Source: Candidatus Poribacteria bacterium
GTDB lineage: Bacteria; Poribacteria; WGA-4E; WGA-3G
Direction of reading: 5' to 3'
DNA length: 33,273 nucleotides
Assembly (NCBI GenBank): GCA_022827885.1
Contig: JAJEIP010000083.1
Span: forward strand, 1 to 33,273
The notes under the pieces were generated by a model. It was given only the letters and a program-made list of their open reading frames with translations, ran no database searches and was not told where the DNA came from. The translations under genes and the position numbers were made by a program. Position 1 is the first letter of the stretch. The number at the start of each line of letters is the position of its first letter. Positions 16,100 to 25,809 of this stretch are shown piece after piece.

Positions 16100-16240
16100 C
16101 TTTTTTACTTGTCAGTACGTCTGCTGTGCAGGCTTTCAGTTAAAACGGTACTTGTGGCAGTCGCGGTTATCGTTATCATCAGAAAGGCTTAACTGATGAC
16201 TGAAAGGTTTTTCGTAGAAAAACCGTACCGATAACTGACC
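16100..16240. repeat. Intergenic inverted-repeat (MITE-like) element, copy 1
   Basis: The gap between the 844-aa and 357-aa genes begins TTGTCAGTACG and TTTCAGTTAAAACGGTAC, and ends with TTAACTGATGACTGAAAGG and GTACCGATAACTGACC, so its two ends are imperfect reverse complements. Inside the right part, GGTTTTTC (16206-16213) and GAAAAACC (16217-16224) form a perfect 8-bp stem with a 3-nt loop. It carries no gene. Confidence 0.5.
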
Positions 16241-16245
16241 ACTAT

Positions 16246-17319
16246 TCACCTTTCATAAATGGGCAAGAGACGATAGTTCAACGCCAAAGCGAGGATAGCC
16301 ATCCCCGTGCCGTAGGCTCTGCCGTGGGAACTCGAGAAACTACCATCTTCTGCCTGCGTCTTCTGGAGCCATTCGATCGTTCTTTGGTTCCAAGCCTTCC
16401 ACGCCTCAAAGTCACTTTGAAACAGTGCCTGCGCCATATAGTAAAGATTATAGAACAGGTGTCCGCTGCCGCGCTGGTCAATTCGTCGTTTGATGAACTG
16501 GGAAGCGGCTTTATATTCAGGGGTGTCTTTTCTTTTCGCAATCGCATAAATCAGAACCCCAATTGCCGTCCGGGTGAGTCCGCTGCCATGACTGCTTGCC
16601 ATCTGATACGTTACACTCCCGTCTTGCATCGTGTGTGTCTGAAAAAAACTTACAGCCTTGTCAACGGCTTCGTTAGGGATCTCAATACCCGCGTTCCGGG
16701 CACCGAGTATGCCCATCAACACGGTTCCCGCCACAGTTGTGTCGGCATCTTGAGAATCTGGGGAGTAACGCCAAGCACCCCACGGATTCTTCCGTTGCGA
16801 GGTCAACGAGGAACGCACTGCGAGTTCTAACGCTTCACTAAGCGTGCGCCGCCGTTGGGACGGAGCGTCGCTCCCTTCCCAGAGCAATCGCTCACTGACC
16901 GCACCATACGCTTCGGAAAGTGCCAATAGGGCGAAACCGTGCTGGTACATGGAGCCGTGTCCGCCCCAACTGCCACCGATATATCCTGTCCTCGCATCCT
17001 GATTGCTAATGATATTCTGCAAGGCTTTACGGATGTTCGTAGCATAAGGACCAAAGTCAGGATCTTCACCGCTCGCCATCAATGCCATGACACAAATTCC
17101 TGTTATGCCGGGTCCGCTCCCCGCCCCCGACCAACTTCCGTCCTCCATCTGTGCGTTCGCGAGATAGCGTAAACCGCGATCATTGATGATACGAACCGCC
17201 GCAGGGACACCTGTTCCATAACGGAGGGCAACCTCCTGCGCATTCACAGGCTCGATTGAGAATCCTACCAGCACCACTGCAAAGAAATAGCAAAAAAGTG
17301 CGCGAGTGTTCATTATCAT
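16246..17319 (-). CDS. Exported squalene-cyclase/prenyltransferase-type alpha-toroid repeat protein
   Basis: 357 aa with a signal peptide (ALFCYFFAVVLVGFSIEPVNAQ). The mature protein is built of (alpha/alpha)6-type repeats with QW-like motifs: ANAQMEDGSWSG near residue 55, GSWGGHGSMYQHGFALLALS, NPWGAWRYSPDSQDADTT, THTMQDGSVTY and KTQAEDGSFSSS. Export, and the lack of a visible DXDD-type catalytic motif of hopene cyclases, argue against a triterpene cyclase; it looks like a secreted toroid binding protein. Its ATG overlaps the TAA of the upstream gene by one base (TAATG), indicating translational coupling. A second in-frame ATG two codons later (17313) is an alternative start. Such proteins accompany MoxR/DUF4175 operons in Planctomycetes-like bacteria; the function is unknown. 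Confidence 0.82.
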   Translation of the reverse strand: MIMNTRALFCYFFAVVLVGFSIEPVNAQEVALRYGTGVPAAVRIINDRGLRYLANAQMEDGSWSGAGSGPGITGICVMALMASGEDPDFGPYATNIRKALQNIISNQDARTGYIGGSWGGHGSMYQHGFALLALSEAYGAVSERLLWEGSDAPSQRRRTLSEALELAVRSSLTSQRKNPWGAWRYSPDSQDADTTVAGTVLMGILGARNAGIEIPNEAVDKAVSFFQTHTMQDGSVTYQMASSHGSGLTRTAIGVLIYAIAKRKDTPEYKAASQFIKRRIDQRGSGHLFYNLYYMAQALFQSDFEAWKAWNQRTIEWLQKTQAEDGSFSSSHGRAYGTGMAILALALNYRLLPIYER

Positions 17320-19007
17320 TATCTCCTCCTCGCAATCGGACCGAATACACGTTCAAATTCACCTTGCTGCCACGGTGTCAGGACTTCAAAGTCTACCGTC
17401 TGTGGGAAGAGCTGGAAAAACATCACGGTCGGGGAACTTTTCTCACGCAGCGGGGTGGGTATCAACACCGACGCTACCGTTTCTATCGTTTCCCGTTGCA
17501 TGTCATCCAAAAGCATCTGCATATCCATACACGCCACCACTATATCACGTAACGCCTGTTGATGCAAAGATGCTCTTTCAGTTTGATGCTTGCTATATGC
17601 TCCGAATGCTTCTTCAGAAAGCACATCTTTGATAGCCTGTTGATAGAGCGGATGATGTGTGAGATCTGAAGTTTCGTCTTGGGCTTCAAAGTACTGTTGA
17701 GCCACACCTTTGGCAGCGAGTGCCAAGCGTCGAGTTGCACGTTCATCGAGGGCACCTAACAACTCGGTATGCGCTGCGAGTTTAGCTTCGGCGATTTCCA
17801 TCATTTGTTCTGAAGATTCCGCTGGATCCGGTTTAATTTCAATCCAAGGTTGCAGCCCCTGCGGGTCAATCACTATATCCTCAATAACGATTTCAACTTC
17901 TTTCTCGATCCCAATATGCTCGTCTGGTTCATTGGGAATAAATACAAATCTCTTGTTCGGGTCAGCAACGTCTCCCTCATCGACCTTATCAACCTCGATT
18001 ACCTTTTTGATGCCGATTTCGGGTGCAACGATAAACATATCCACTTCGTTTGCTTTTGCGTGAACCAATCCCTGCCAAACCTTGGACTGCGCCTCACTCA
18101 AAACACCATTCAAAGAGACTTTCAACCTGTAATGTGCCAGTTGTGCCGCCTGTTGTGGAGCGAGCCACAATGCGTTCATTGAGATGGGAAAAAGTTCGTT
18201 ATCTGCTGCATTGAGGAACGACTGCACAAGCTGTTCGCGTTGCGCTCTTCTCAAACTGAGTTCCTTATCAAGTGTGGCAGTAAGCCAATAAGCGACCGCC
18301 TGTCGATCTCGGACTTCTCGTGCCTCCGTCAATTCCAAATAATCTTGAAGTTGTGCCTCGCTTAGATGTCTGGTAAACGCTGCCTTGCAGACCGGATGTG
18401 ATAATAACATTTTGATCAACGCTACATTACTACCCTCTGTTACCTTTCCGAAGACCAGTATATTCCTGCTGTCCTGTTCCAAGGCGGTCTCCACAGATTC
18501 AGGGATTGACAAACTAAGTGCGTTGACAGCAGCTGCGTCCAAATCGTAACGCGCGCCGATACTTTCGCTGAGATGTTGACGCAAGGATTCAATTCGCGGT
18601 TTCAGGACAGAATTCATTCTGCTCGGCTTTAATTCAAAGGGCGGCTTGATTTTGCTTTTTTTAGACATCTTGAGCGAAATGAAGTGGTCACCGCCATCAA
18701 CGATAACAACAGGTTTTCCCGCCCGATCTTCGTATCCTTCTTTAGATATACGAATCAGATAGCGTCCCGTGGGAAGTCCAGCGTGTTTATAATTGCCATC
18801 GGCATCCGTTTTTGTTATAAATTCCTTTCCACTATCTTGGGCAACTATCTTGACCTCAACGCCTTCAATTGGATTTTGGGCTGGCGTTACGTCAGTAATA
18901 AGTCCGCGGAGAGTCCCACCCTCCAGGGCATCGTCCTGTGCCAAGATGATACCGAACGACATACTGACACAAACAACCCCTATTAATACATATCGTAAAT
19001 GACGCAT
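17319..19007 (-). CDS. Exported carboxypeptidase-regulatory-like domain protein
   Basis: 562 aa. A signal peptide (VLIGVVCVSMSFGIILAQ) is followed at about residues 30-115 by a CarboxypepD_reg/TTR-like beta-sandwich (LRGLITDVTPAQNPIEGVEV, TKTDADGNYKHAGLPTGRY, LIRISKEGYEDR). The long remainder is mostly alpha-helical with recurring L-S/T-x-x-Q-like segments (HLSEAQLQDYLEL, GVLSEAQSKVWQGL, VLTPWQQGEFERVF), reminiscent of LTxxQ/CpxP-like helical repeats. An acidic middle part (KVDEGDVADPNKR) separates two helical blocks. It is extracytoplasmic and non-enzymatic as far as can be seen. GAGGAGG precedes the ATG and overlaps the stop region of the upstream gene 15 nt away; its own stop is fused to the next start. 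Confidence 0.78.
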   Translation of the reverse strand: MRHLRYVLIGVVCVSMSFGIILAQDDALEGGTLRGLITDVTPAQNPIEGVEVKIVAQDSGKEFITKTDADGNYKHAGLPTGRYLIRISKEGYEDRAGKPVVIVDGGDHFISLKMSKKSKIKPPFELKPSRMNSVLKPRIESLRQHLSESIGARYDLDAAAVNALSLSIPESVETALEQDSRNILVFGKVTEGSNVALIKMLLSHPVCKAAFTRHLSEAQLQDYLELTEAREVRDRQAVAYWLTATLDKELSLRRAQREQLVQSFLNAADNELFPISMNALWLAPQQAAQLAHYRLKVSLNGVLSEAQSKVWQGLVHAKANEVDMFIVAPEIGIKKVIEVDKVDEGDVADPNKRFVFIPNEPDEHIGIEKEVEIVIEDIVIDPQGLQPWIEIKPDPAESSEQMMEIAEAKLAAHTELLGALDERATRRLALAAKGVAQQYFEAQDETSDLTHHPLYQQAIKDVLSEEAFGAYSKHQTERASLHQQALRDIVVACMDMQMLLDDMQRETIETVASVLIPTPLREKSSPTVMFFQLFPQTVDFEVLTPWQQGEFERVFGPIARRR

Positions 19008-19022
19008 CTGTTCAATCCTCCT

Positions 19023-19970
19023 CTAATTTTCTTGGATTGTAGTCAACCCCGTCTGCCATTCCTCGCCTTTCTTGCCTGCGTAGATCATTGCGTAGGTGTC
19101 TCCAACTTCAAATATCTGACCCGTCAACACGCCATCGCAATCGAAGGCATCGGGATCGTCCGACGGTGTGAATACCGGGTTATAAGGGTTCGGCTCGAAG
19201 GTCTGGAAATCGCGGGTCCGCACGTGTCCGATCCGCCAGACTTCACCATCGTATCCACCATAGAGAATATGGAAGTACTGCGAATCCTTGAACAATTCGG
19301 TCTCACGAACGGCTCGACTGTCCCATGCCTGCCCACTTCCTGTAAAAACGGGATTGTTAGGATTTTTTATGACCGACGCTGGATCGTTCGTCGGTGCGGT
19401 CGCATGACACATCGTCAATCCCTCCCCAAAGGACCGTGTCGCTTTCCCTGTATAAACGATGTGGATCGTGTCGTCCTCTATCGCAACCGAAGGGTGGGTT
19501 GCGCCGTGCCGCTCGTGATCGGTATCCGCTGGAATGACAGGCGTATTTCGGACGCGTCGCCACTCACCAAGGTCGCCATCGCTTACAAGGAGCCCCGTCT
19601 GTTCCGGTGTCGTTTGCCCTTTGCCTCGATAATACATATAGAACTTTCCATCAGCAGGATTTAGGAACGGGAAAGGGTACTCAACGGCTGCATCATCGAA
19701 CCCTTCCGTTGACGGCTCCAGAATAGGATTCCGCGCATCCTGTGTGATGTTGGTGAGATCATTCACCGGAGCCATCGCGTGCATTATCAACCATCGGACC
19801 CCAAGGTCGCGCTTACACCAGATGTAATGGACCGTTTCATCAACGATAATAGCGTGGGTCGCCGCTGCCCAAAGCGGTGGCGACAGAGCAATGATCGGAT
19901 TGCCCGTCTCAATTCGCTTGAAACTGGCGAATATTTCAAATGGAATAGGGTCTTTCCGTGGATTTGTCAT
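19023..19970 (-). CDS. Five-bladed beta-propeller glycosidase-like protein (GH43/GH32/GH130-type fold)
   Basis: 315 aa, no signal peptide. Repeating propeller strands are visible: THAIIVDETVHYIWCKRD, FLNPADGKFYMYYRGKG, THPSVAIEDDTIHIVYTGKA, DSQYFHILYGGYDGEVWRIG and GDTYAMIYAGKKGEEW. Acidic residues at the starts of blades (EGFDDAAVEYPF, AWDSRAVRETELF, DAFDCDGVLTGQ) are where catalytic Asp/Glu lie in clans GH-F/GH-J and GH130. The exact family and substrate cannot be fixed. Its ATG overlaps the TGA of the DUF4175 gene by 4 nt (ATGA), so the two are coupled. A cytoplasmic sugar-acting enzyme between large membrane and exported proteins is unexpected for this operon type. Confidence 0.72.
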   Translation of the reverse strand: MTNPRKDPIPFEIFASFKRIETGNPIIALSPPLWAAATHAIIVDETVHYIWCKRDLGVRWLIMHAMAPVNDLTNITQDARNPILEPSTEGFDDAAVEYPFPFLNPADGKFYMYYRGKGQTTPEQTGLLVSDGDLGEWRRVRNTPVIPADTDHERHGATHPSVAIEDDTIHIVYTGKATRSFGEGLTMCHATAPTNDPASVIKNPNNPVFTGSGQAWDSRAVRETELFKDSQYFHILYGGYDGEVWRIGHVRTRDFQTFEPNPYNPVFTPSDDPDAFDCDGVLTGQIFEVGDTYAMIYAGKKGEEWQTGLTTIQEN

Positions 19971-22900
19971 TGTTGGGTTCTCCCTTCCAAAGCATCGAAA
20001 TAAGCGTCTAAACCTTGGCGGAATTCTTCCGGTAACACGCGCCCCGTCTTCCCGGTTGCCTGTCTCGGTGAACGATTTTCAATAGAGGCTTTGCCACTGT
20101 CATCATCGACACCGAGGAGCATCAAAGCTGACGCGGTGGCTGGGGGTGCGTTTCTTATCATGGGGGCATTCGGCATACGCCCGGTTTCGAGTAGGATTTC
20201 AATTGTCTCCGTTATTGCGGCAATCGCTCTGGGACCGGTGTCGGGTTCCGCGAGGATGTCTTCGACCTCTTCCATGACTTCCGCAGCACGTCCTACTTTC
20301 GCGAGTTGCCCCTGGATGAAGCGTTCTTGTGCATTGGGTAGGAGACTCATCTGTGCCTCTACCTCGCGGGTATCCTCGGTGAGTGTGATTTGCGTCTCAT
20401 ACAGTGCGATGCTGCGATCGCGGTATTCATCAGCAGTAAGTGCTTCCTTCGCCTGCTCAAGTTCCCGTGTCTCTTCCCGCAATTGGATCTCGCGATTGAT
20501 GATACGCATCACCTCCACGACGATTTCTGGGGGTAGGTTCGGCAGCTCAACCAGCCCCATCTCCGGCGGCGGATTCCCATCAGGTAGGGGATCTACCAAC
20601 TGCTCTGCCCACCGATCCAACGTATCTGCCCAGAATTCCGCCTCAATCGTTGCGTCCCCGATAAAATTGTCCTGAATCGCTTCCGCCATGTCCAGCATCT
20701 GGTCGGATACAACGGCGTCCTGCATCTCCGACAGCACACGCGAGAAACCCTCGGACGGTCGGCGGTCAGCATAAGCAGCCATGTCCTGTAGGAGTGTAGA
20801 GGCTACCTTAGACTCAGAGACCTCTTTTCCCGCCAAACGCCCGCGGTCGGATGCCTCTTCCACTGCATCACTCACATCTTGCCCGAAACCGTCCAGATTG
20901 TTCAGGTCCACTGCGATGTCGATCTGCCGTCGCGATGCCGCTTTTAAACGTTTCACGAACGTGCTATTTTCAAAACCCGTGAGCAATTTGTTCATTTTTT
21001 CTGCCAATGCAGCAAAGGCATCCAGCAATTCTTGCTGTTCCTTGACGGCTTCCAAAACGAGTTCCGCCGTCTGAGGTGCAGGGGGTTCTTCCTCCGTATC
21101 GTTTCTACCGCTCCCTCTGAGGGTTGTCCCAGGGATTCCCAGACCTCCAACGACCTGTGGTGCCTGTTCCGGTGCGTCTTCACTTTCATTGAAACCGGAT
21201 TCAACATCAACGACACGCGGTGTGGGGTTGGCAGGTACATAACCCGGTTTACCGTCTGGCTGCTTGCTTCTGTTCACGACAACGTCTGTGCCGGGAGTAT
21301 TCGGATCTTCTGGCGTCTCGTCTAATCCTTCAGGAGGTGTCTTGCGCTCGGGTCCGTATTTCTCCACGTTCTCCAAATTATTAGGTTCACCCTTAGAAGG
21401 GGATGGAGGTCTCTCCGCTGCCGGAGACGAGCTTTCTTGCTGATTGTTGGCGGGCGAGGGAGCCTCGCCTCTACTCTGACCTGGTGCCTCAGCAGCACGT
21501 GCAAGTAGATCAGCGACAGAGGGCATTCTCTTCCCAGCGATCTCCTCTAACTTCTTGAGTATTTCTGCCCACGACTCCAGCTGATTCGGATCGAATTCCT
21601 CGTTTTTTGTGGCTTCTTGCACCAACTCGGTTCCAAGTTGGATGAGACTCTCAAGCCTCGCCGCATTGGCACGCTCTGCAGCGGCTTGATTTTGAAGTTT
21701 CCTGCGCTGTGCTGGATCGTCAAGGGCTTCGGGCGGTAGGTCACGCAGTTCGCGGTTGGTTTCGTGCAACTGCAATTCTTTGTCGTGGACCTCCTGTGCT
21801 GCACCCATCCAGAGTTCCATCTGCCCGACCAACCACTTGAAATGTTCCGCTGGGGTCAACACATGTATGACGAGGTCGGGTGAACGGACGCGCTCGCGAC
21901 CCGGAAGATAATCCTCTGCAAAGGCACGTAGACGTAAGCTCTGCGGACGCACATTTTCCCGCAAGGCAGAAAATGTAGCCGCAACAGTCATAACATCTGT
22001 GGTTGGTGTGCCGGACGCTACCGTTTTCTCACCACTCGTAGGCTCGGGATTGTGGATCGGATTGCCAATGCCTTCCCATTCCAACCCTACCCGTTTCACA
22101 CCGAAGTCGTCCCCCGCCTGAACCTCAAAGGTGAGGACTTCACTGGAAAGCACAACACGATTGTTATTGAGTTTATTGAAACTAACCTTCGGGGATTCAT
22201 CTTCTCGCGCCTCTAATTGTATCACTTGCGGTTGGCGTGCAGCGAGACCAAAGCGATCCCGCCACGCCAACTGGAGTAAGGTATCGGGGTTAAAAACCCC
22301 TCCTACGACGCTGATGGGCTCGGTTGTCACGTGCGCACCCTCCACATGTTGTAGGCGACCGTTTAAAGTCGCTTCTGCAAGTGCCCGTGTTGTTGTGGCT
22401 TCTAAGACTGCAGTACTCCCCTTCAACACACTGAGGGTCCCACCGCGGACATCCTCCACGAGTGGCTCGCTGCGTTGCAAATAGGCTGGTAATTCTACCT
22501 TAGCAGTAAGCTGCGTCAGGGCAGGACGCAATTTGGGTTCGATGGGAATGGTGTGCCGGGCATCGCCGACTCGAAGTTTGAGGTGCCCATCCCTTGTTTG
22601 CGGTGGTAGTTGAAATCGGTAAGTTGCCTCGTCTCGCGTCGCAACCACCGGGATTTGGTTGGCGTAACGAGCTTCTCCTGACTCGGGTTTCCACGGAGAA
22701 TCTTCTTTTAAGCGTGCTTCCACATCAAAGGGTTCGGCGTAAGGGACAACACGCACTCCTGATTCACCTTCCAATTGTGCAAAGGTATAACGCGGCACAT
22801 CACGCCACGGGGTTAGCCAGCGGGCGAAGGTGTTCCAACTCGTTGCGGGTATTGCTACGGTTCCGATCACCACCAGCACTAATGGCAGGGCTGCTGCATA

Positions 22901-23392
22901 AGCCCAATGTCGGTGCCGCGGATTGGGAACCGCATCTGCCAAATTATGTCTTGCGACCTCGGCATCAACCTGACGCATGGCTGCCTCAACCAGCGTAGGG
23001 CTCGACAATTGATCCTCTCTGTTACGTGCTAATTCTACGATGCCCAGCACGTGATCCCCAAAACGTGGAAACTTTTGCTGCAACAACCGAGCGACACCCT
23101 CCAATTGTCGATGCTTCCAAACCCAGTTGTAGTATTTCATGGGTAAGAGAAAGACCATTCCTACCATACCAACCCCTAAGATGAGCACCCGTAGAAGCAT
23201 GGGTGTATCAAAGACTCGGTCTAAGCAGAAAACGATGATATAAGAGACGAGGATGCCAAAGATTGCCGCCAGAATACCTTCAGCGAGTTTGATCGTCCAT
23301 ACCCGTTTTTGGTACCGTTCCAGTGCCGCTTTCATACGTGGCGGTATTTTAATTTTTTCTTGCGGTTCGGTCAGGTGCGTCTGGATTTTCAT
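19967..23392 (-). CDS. DUF4175-family large membrane-anchored protein
   Basis: 1141 aa. Three hydrophobic spans lie near the N-terminus (about 35-55, 65-88 and 162-182). Beta-rich extracytoplasmic domains follow (about 200-510), with typical phrases such as RWLTPWRDVPRYTFAQLEGE and KVELPAYLQRSEPLVEDVRG. Next come a helical/coiled-coil region (515-635), a Pro/Glu/Ser-rich disordered stretch (about 636-775) and a helical C-terminal domain (TAELVLEAVKEQQELLDAF onward). This architecture matches DUF4175 proteins found next to MoxR-DUF58-vWA genes. The role is unknown; it is likely a client or scaffold at the membrane. GGAGGAAAAC precedes the ATG. It starts 24 nt after the stop of the vWA/GATase gene. 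Confidence 0.85.
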   Translation of the reverse strand: MKIQTHLTEPQEKIKIPPRMKAALERYQKRVWTIKLAEGILAAIFGILVSYIIVFCLDRVFDTPMLLRVLILGVGMVGMVFLLPMKYYNWVWKHRQLEGVARLLQQKFPRFGDHVLGIVELARNREDQLSSPTLVEAAMRQVDAEVARHNLADAVPNPRHRHWAYAAALPLVLVVIGTVAIPATSWNTFARWLTPWRDVPRYTFAQLEGESGVRVVPYAEPFDVEARLKEDSPWKPESGEARYANQIPVVATRDEATYRFQLPPQTRDGHLKLRVGDARHTIPIEPKLRPALTQLTAKVELPAYLQRSEPLVEDVRGGTLSVLKGSTAVLEATTTRALAEATLNGRLQHVEGAHVTTEPISVVGGVFNPDTLLQLAWRDRFGLAARQPQVIQLEAREDESPKVSFNKLNNNRVVLSSEVLTFEVQAGDDFGVKRVGLEWEGIGNPIHNPEPTSGEKTVASGTPTTDVMTVAATFSALRENVRPQSLRLRAFAEDYLPGRERVRSPDLVIHVLTPAEHFKWLVGQMELWMGAAQEVHDKELQLHETNRELRDLPPEALDDPAQRRKLQNQAAAERANAARLESLIQLGTELVQEATKNEEFDPNQLESWAEILKKLEEIAGKRMPSVADLLARAAEAPGQSRGEAPSPANNQQESSSPAAERPPSPSKGEPNNLENVEKYGPERKTPPEGLDETPEDPNTPGTDVVVNRSKQPDGKPGYVPANPTPRVVDVESGFNESEDAPEQAPQVVGGLGIPGTTLRGSGRNDTEEEPPAPQTAELVLEAVKEQQELLDAFAALAEKMNKLLTGFENSTFVKRLKAASRRQIDIAVDLNNLDGFGQDVSDAVEEASDRGRLAGKEVSESKVASTLLQDMAAYADRRPSEGFSRVLSEMQDAVVSDQMLDMAEAIQDNFIGDATIEAEFWADTLDRWAEQLVDPLPDGNPPPEMGLVELPNLPPEIVVEVMRIINREIQLREETRELEQAKEALTADEYRDRSIALYETQITLTEDTREVEAQMSLLPNAQERFIQGQLAKVGRAAEVMEEVEDILAEPDTGPRAIAAITETIEILLETGRMPNAPMIRNAPPATASALMLLGVDDDSGKASIENRSPRQATGKTGRVLPEEFRQGLDAYFDALEGRTQQ

Positions 23393-23416
23393 GTTTTCCT
23401 CCGTGGATCTCCTCCA

Positions 23417-25657
23417 CTATACTGCTCCCGACATTTTTCTCGCAACCCAGAACACCCCGAGCAGCAGGATAAGAAGCCCTGCCCAAAGTGGGTGTGCCCA
23501 GATCCGTGTGCGATGCACCGTTGGTTCAGGTTCCGGTAAGGCTGCGAGATCATCTAACAGACTTCTCGCCTCAGAAACCGACACTAACTTGCCATCTGTA
23601 ATTTTGGCGATTTCGTCTAAAACCTCAAAACGCGCCAAACGCCCTTGTTGTTCCCGATTTAAACCTTGGACTGACAGATCGGTTTGGACCGAAGCCCCAG
23701 TTTCAATGCTACTCGCAACGAGTTGATAGTTTCCAGATTCTTTCGGGGTAAACGAACCTGTGAACAATCCTATTGCATCACCTTCACCCGGTTGTAAATG
23801 TATTGTTTGTGTTTTACCTGACGGTGAAATCGCTTGGACAACAACCGACCCCCTATCCACCGGTGTCCCCAACGGATCGTTCACGTTGGCATTTAACATC
23901 ACAACATCATCGACGTGCGGTCGGTCGGGTGAATAAAACAAACGCATTGATTCGCCTTGTGCCATCTGCCGGCGATACGCCATCCACCGAGCGACTTGGC
24001 TCCAGAAACGGTAGTGATACTTATCCTCAACCCCTTGCCGCCACCGCCATGCGCTATCTGTTCCGATAAACAACACTTTACCCGCACCGTAGGTTTTGCT
24101 CACGATGAGCGGCACGCGTCCAGAAGTCGTCGTGACCTCATTGTGCACGGCTAAAGTCTCTGTCCCCGCCTTGGCGCGTTTGACTGCAGCGTACCAGTAG
24201 AAACCTGGCAATGTGCGCCATACTTGGCGGTTGAGTTCTACGGTTTCTCCGAGGCGAGTTAATAAACTCCGTTGTCCCAATTGCGTGAGTGCGAAATACC
24301 CCTGCGTTGCCGCCCCAACACCATACGGGGTCGCAGCGTCCAAAACCACGGGATAGAGATCCGCAAGCGGACCGGACATCAACGATTCATGCATCCCGGT
24401 CCGTCCCGGCATAAAAACGAGTCCTGAAGCCTGTGCACTGACAAGCTGCCGTAGGTCCCGCGCCTGTTCAATTGTTAACTGTTTCTCTTTGACACCGACA
24501 TCACCAAGGAACACCACGTCGTAGCGGCTCAGTTCGTTGGTCGTAGGAAAGTTTTTGATGTAACTACGCCCTCCACCGACCTTCGGTAGTTTCGGATGAA
24601 AAAGTAGACAGGTCAATTCGACCCCGGGATCCCGCTCCAAGGCATTGCGCAGATAACGGTACTCCCACCGTGGGTAGGATTCGACGACCAAGACCTTCAA
24701 TTGTTCTTTGCGCACTGATATCGGCACAGCAATCTCATTGTTTTCTGGGATTAATTCCTGCGTATCTCTCGGAATACGCATTGTTAGCAGATAGTCACCA
24801 ACTGTTGGCGGTGTCCAGACCATGTTCTCTTGTGTTTGGCCCATCGCGGGGACACGGATAAGTTTGCTAACTGTTGATTTATTGTTAATATTGTCCCGCA
24901 GGTCTCCTTTATGGGTTTGCGTCAAGGTAACATTCACGTCTCTGTCCTGACCCAAAGTGCTGCGAACAACAAAGGAGATACGAAGTTGCTTATTGACAAC
25001 CGCAAAAGTCGGGGCATCCATACTTACTAACTCAAGGTCAGGTAACGGCACTTTACTACCCACCCCAACGGCAAAAACAGGAATTCCGCGCATCCGAAAC
25101 CGCGTCGCCGCCTCGACAGGTGAATTGCCGATATTCCAATCACCGTCCGACAATAGCACGACACCGCGAAGATTTGCATGCGTGTCTAAAACCTGCGACA
25201 GTCCGGCATTCAAATCTGTTGCTTCCTCCGCCGGATCTAACTGTGAAGAGAAGGGTTCAAATACTACATTGAGGTCACTGGCGTCCAAAGGTTTCCAAAC
25301 CTCCTCAGACATCAAGGGTTGAATCGTTTCCGCTCGACTTTTCGGATCCTTTTGCTCAAGGTCTTGTGGGTCTATTACGTCCCGTGTTTTCATGCTATTA
25401 GATGTGTCCCAAAGCACTGTGAGTGTAGAACGCCGATCGGGTGGTTGTGTTTGCAACCATTCGGGCTGATTCAGGGTTAGAACGACCATGCAAATCAACA
25501 CAAAGCGCAGGAATTCAAGCACTGCGGTCTTTTTGCTATAACCGCTGCGACACCATGCCAGCCAGCATAATATGCCAGCCACAATTATGACAGCCACACT
25601 CAACCCTAAGAAGGTGCCACTTGAGAAAAATTCAAGGTTCCCCTGTTGTTTCTGCAT
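23417..25657 (-). CDS. Membrane-anchored vWA / glutamine-amidotransferase-like protein
   Basis: 746 aa. Two hydrophobic spans at the N-terminus (about 15-36 and 46-64) and one at the C-terminus (LLILLLGVFWVARKM) anchor it with the bulk outside. A von Willebrand A domain carries the MIDAS motif DTSNS (84-88) and VVLLSDGDWNIGNSP. The middle part (KVLVVESYPRWEYRYLRNAL, YDVVFLGDVG) is a class-I GATase-like domain lacking an obvious catalytic Cys triad, usual for this family. Residues about 246-260 (TQTHKGDLRDNINN) are encoded by a repeat shared with the 844-aa protein. The start ATG has no clear ribosome-binding site and lies next to the TnpB element, which separates it from the BatA gene that would normally precede it. 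Confidence 0.83.
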   Translation of the reverse strand: MQKQQGNLEFFSSGTFLGLSVAVIIVAGILCWLAWCRSGYSKKTAVLEFLRFVLICMVVLTLNQPEWLQTQPPDRRSTLTVLWDTSNSMKTRDVIDPQDLEQKDPKSRAETIQPLMSEEVWKPLDASDLNVVFEPFSSQLDPAEEATDLNAGLSQVLDTHANLRGVVLLSDGDWNIGNSPVEAATRFRMRGIPVFAVGVGSKVPLPDLELVSMDAPTFAVVNKQLRISFVVRSTLGQDRDVNVTLTQTHKGDLRDNINNKSTVSKLIRVPAMGQTQENMVWTPPTVGDYLLTMRIPRDTQELIPENNEIAVPISVRKEQLKVLVVESYPRWEYRYLRNALERDPGVELTCLLFHPKLPKVGGGRSYIKNFPTTNELSRYDVVFLGDVGVKEKQLTIEQARDLRQLVSAQASGLVFMPGRTGMHESLMSGPLADLYPVVLDAATPYGVGAATQGYFALTQLGQRSLLTRLGETVELNRQVWRTLPGFYWYAAVKRAKAGTETLAVHNEVTTTSGRVPLIVSKTYGAGKVLFIGTDSAWRWRQGVEDKYHYRFWSQVARWMAYRRQMAQGESMRLFYSPDRPHVDDVVMLNANVNDPLGTPVDRGSVVVQAISPSGKTQTIHLQPGEGDAIGLFTGSFTPKESGNYQLVASSIETGASVQTDLSVQGLNREQQGRLARFEVLDEIAKITDGKLVSVSEARSLLDDLAALPEPEPTVHRTRIWAHPLWAGLLILLLGVFWVARKMSGAV
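24881..24922 (-). repeat. 42-bp intragenic repeat, copy B (translated)
   Basis: It matches 34 of 42 bases of 13891-13932, same strand and same frame. It is read as TQTHKGDLRDNINN within the extracellular part of the vWA/GATase protein. CTAACTG lies just outside the copy on one side, as TTAACTG does near copy A, which hints at a longer shared element. Confidence 0.6.
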
Positions 25658-25775
25658 TTTTTAATTTTTAATGATTCGCAAGGCGTTAAAAGGTAAACTT
25701 AACACTCCCTCGTCAAATCCCCATGCTTTAGCTTGTGGGATGTAGACGGCGTAAGGGTTTATTGAAAAATTGAAC

Positions 25776-25804
25776 TTGACATTCACCGAAAAATGTAGTA
25801 TAAT
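25776..25804 (+). promoter_or_regulatory. Consensus promoter of tnpB
   Basis: TTGACA (25776-25781), 17 nt, TATAAT (25799-25804): a perfect sigma-70 consensus inside the element's left end. Transcription should begin at about 25811, just where the inverted-repeat leader starts. Confidence 0.75.
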
Positions 25805-25809
25805 GAGAA

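Noticed and set aside
16246-17319. Functional squalene-hopene cyclase
   Set aside because: The protein has a signal peptide, is about half the usual length and shows no DXDD-type catalytic motif, so only the toroid fold is claimed.
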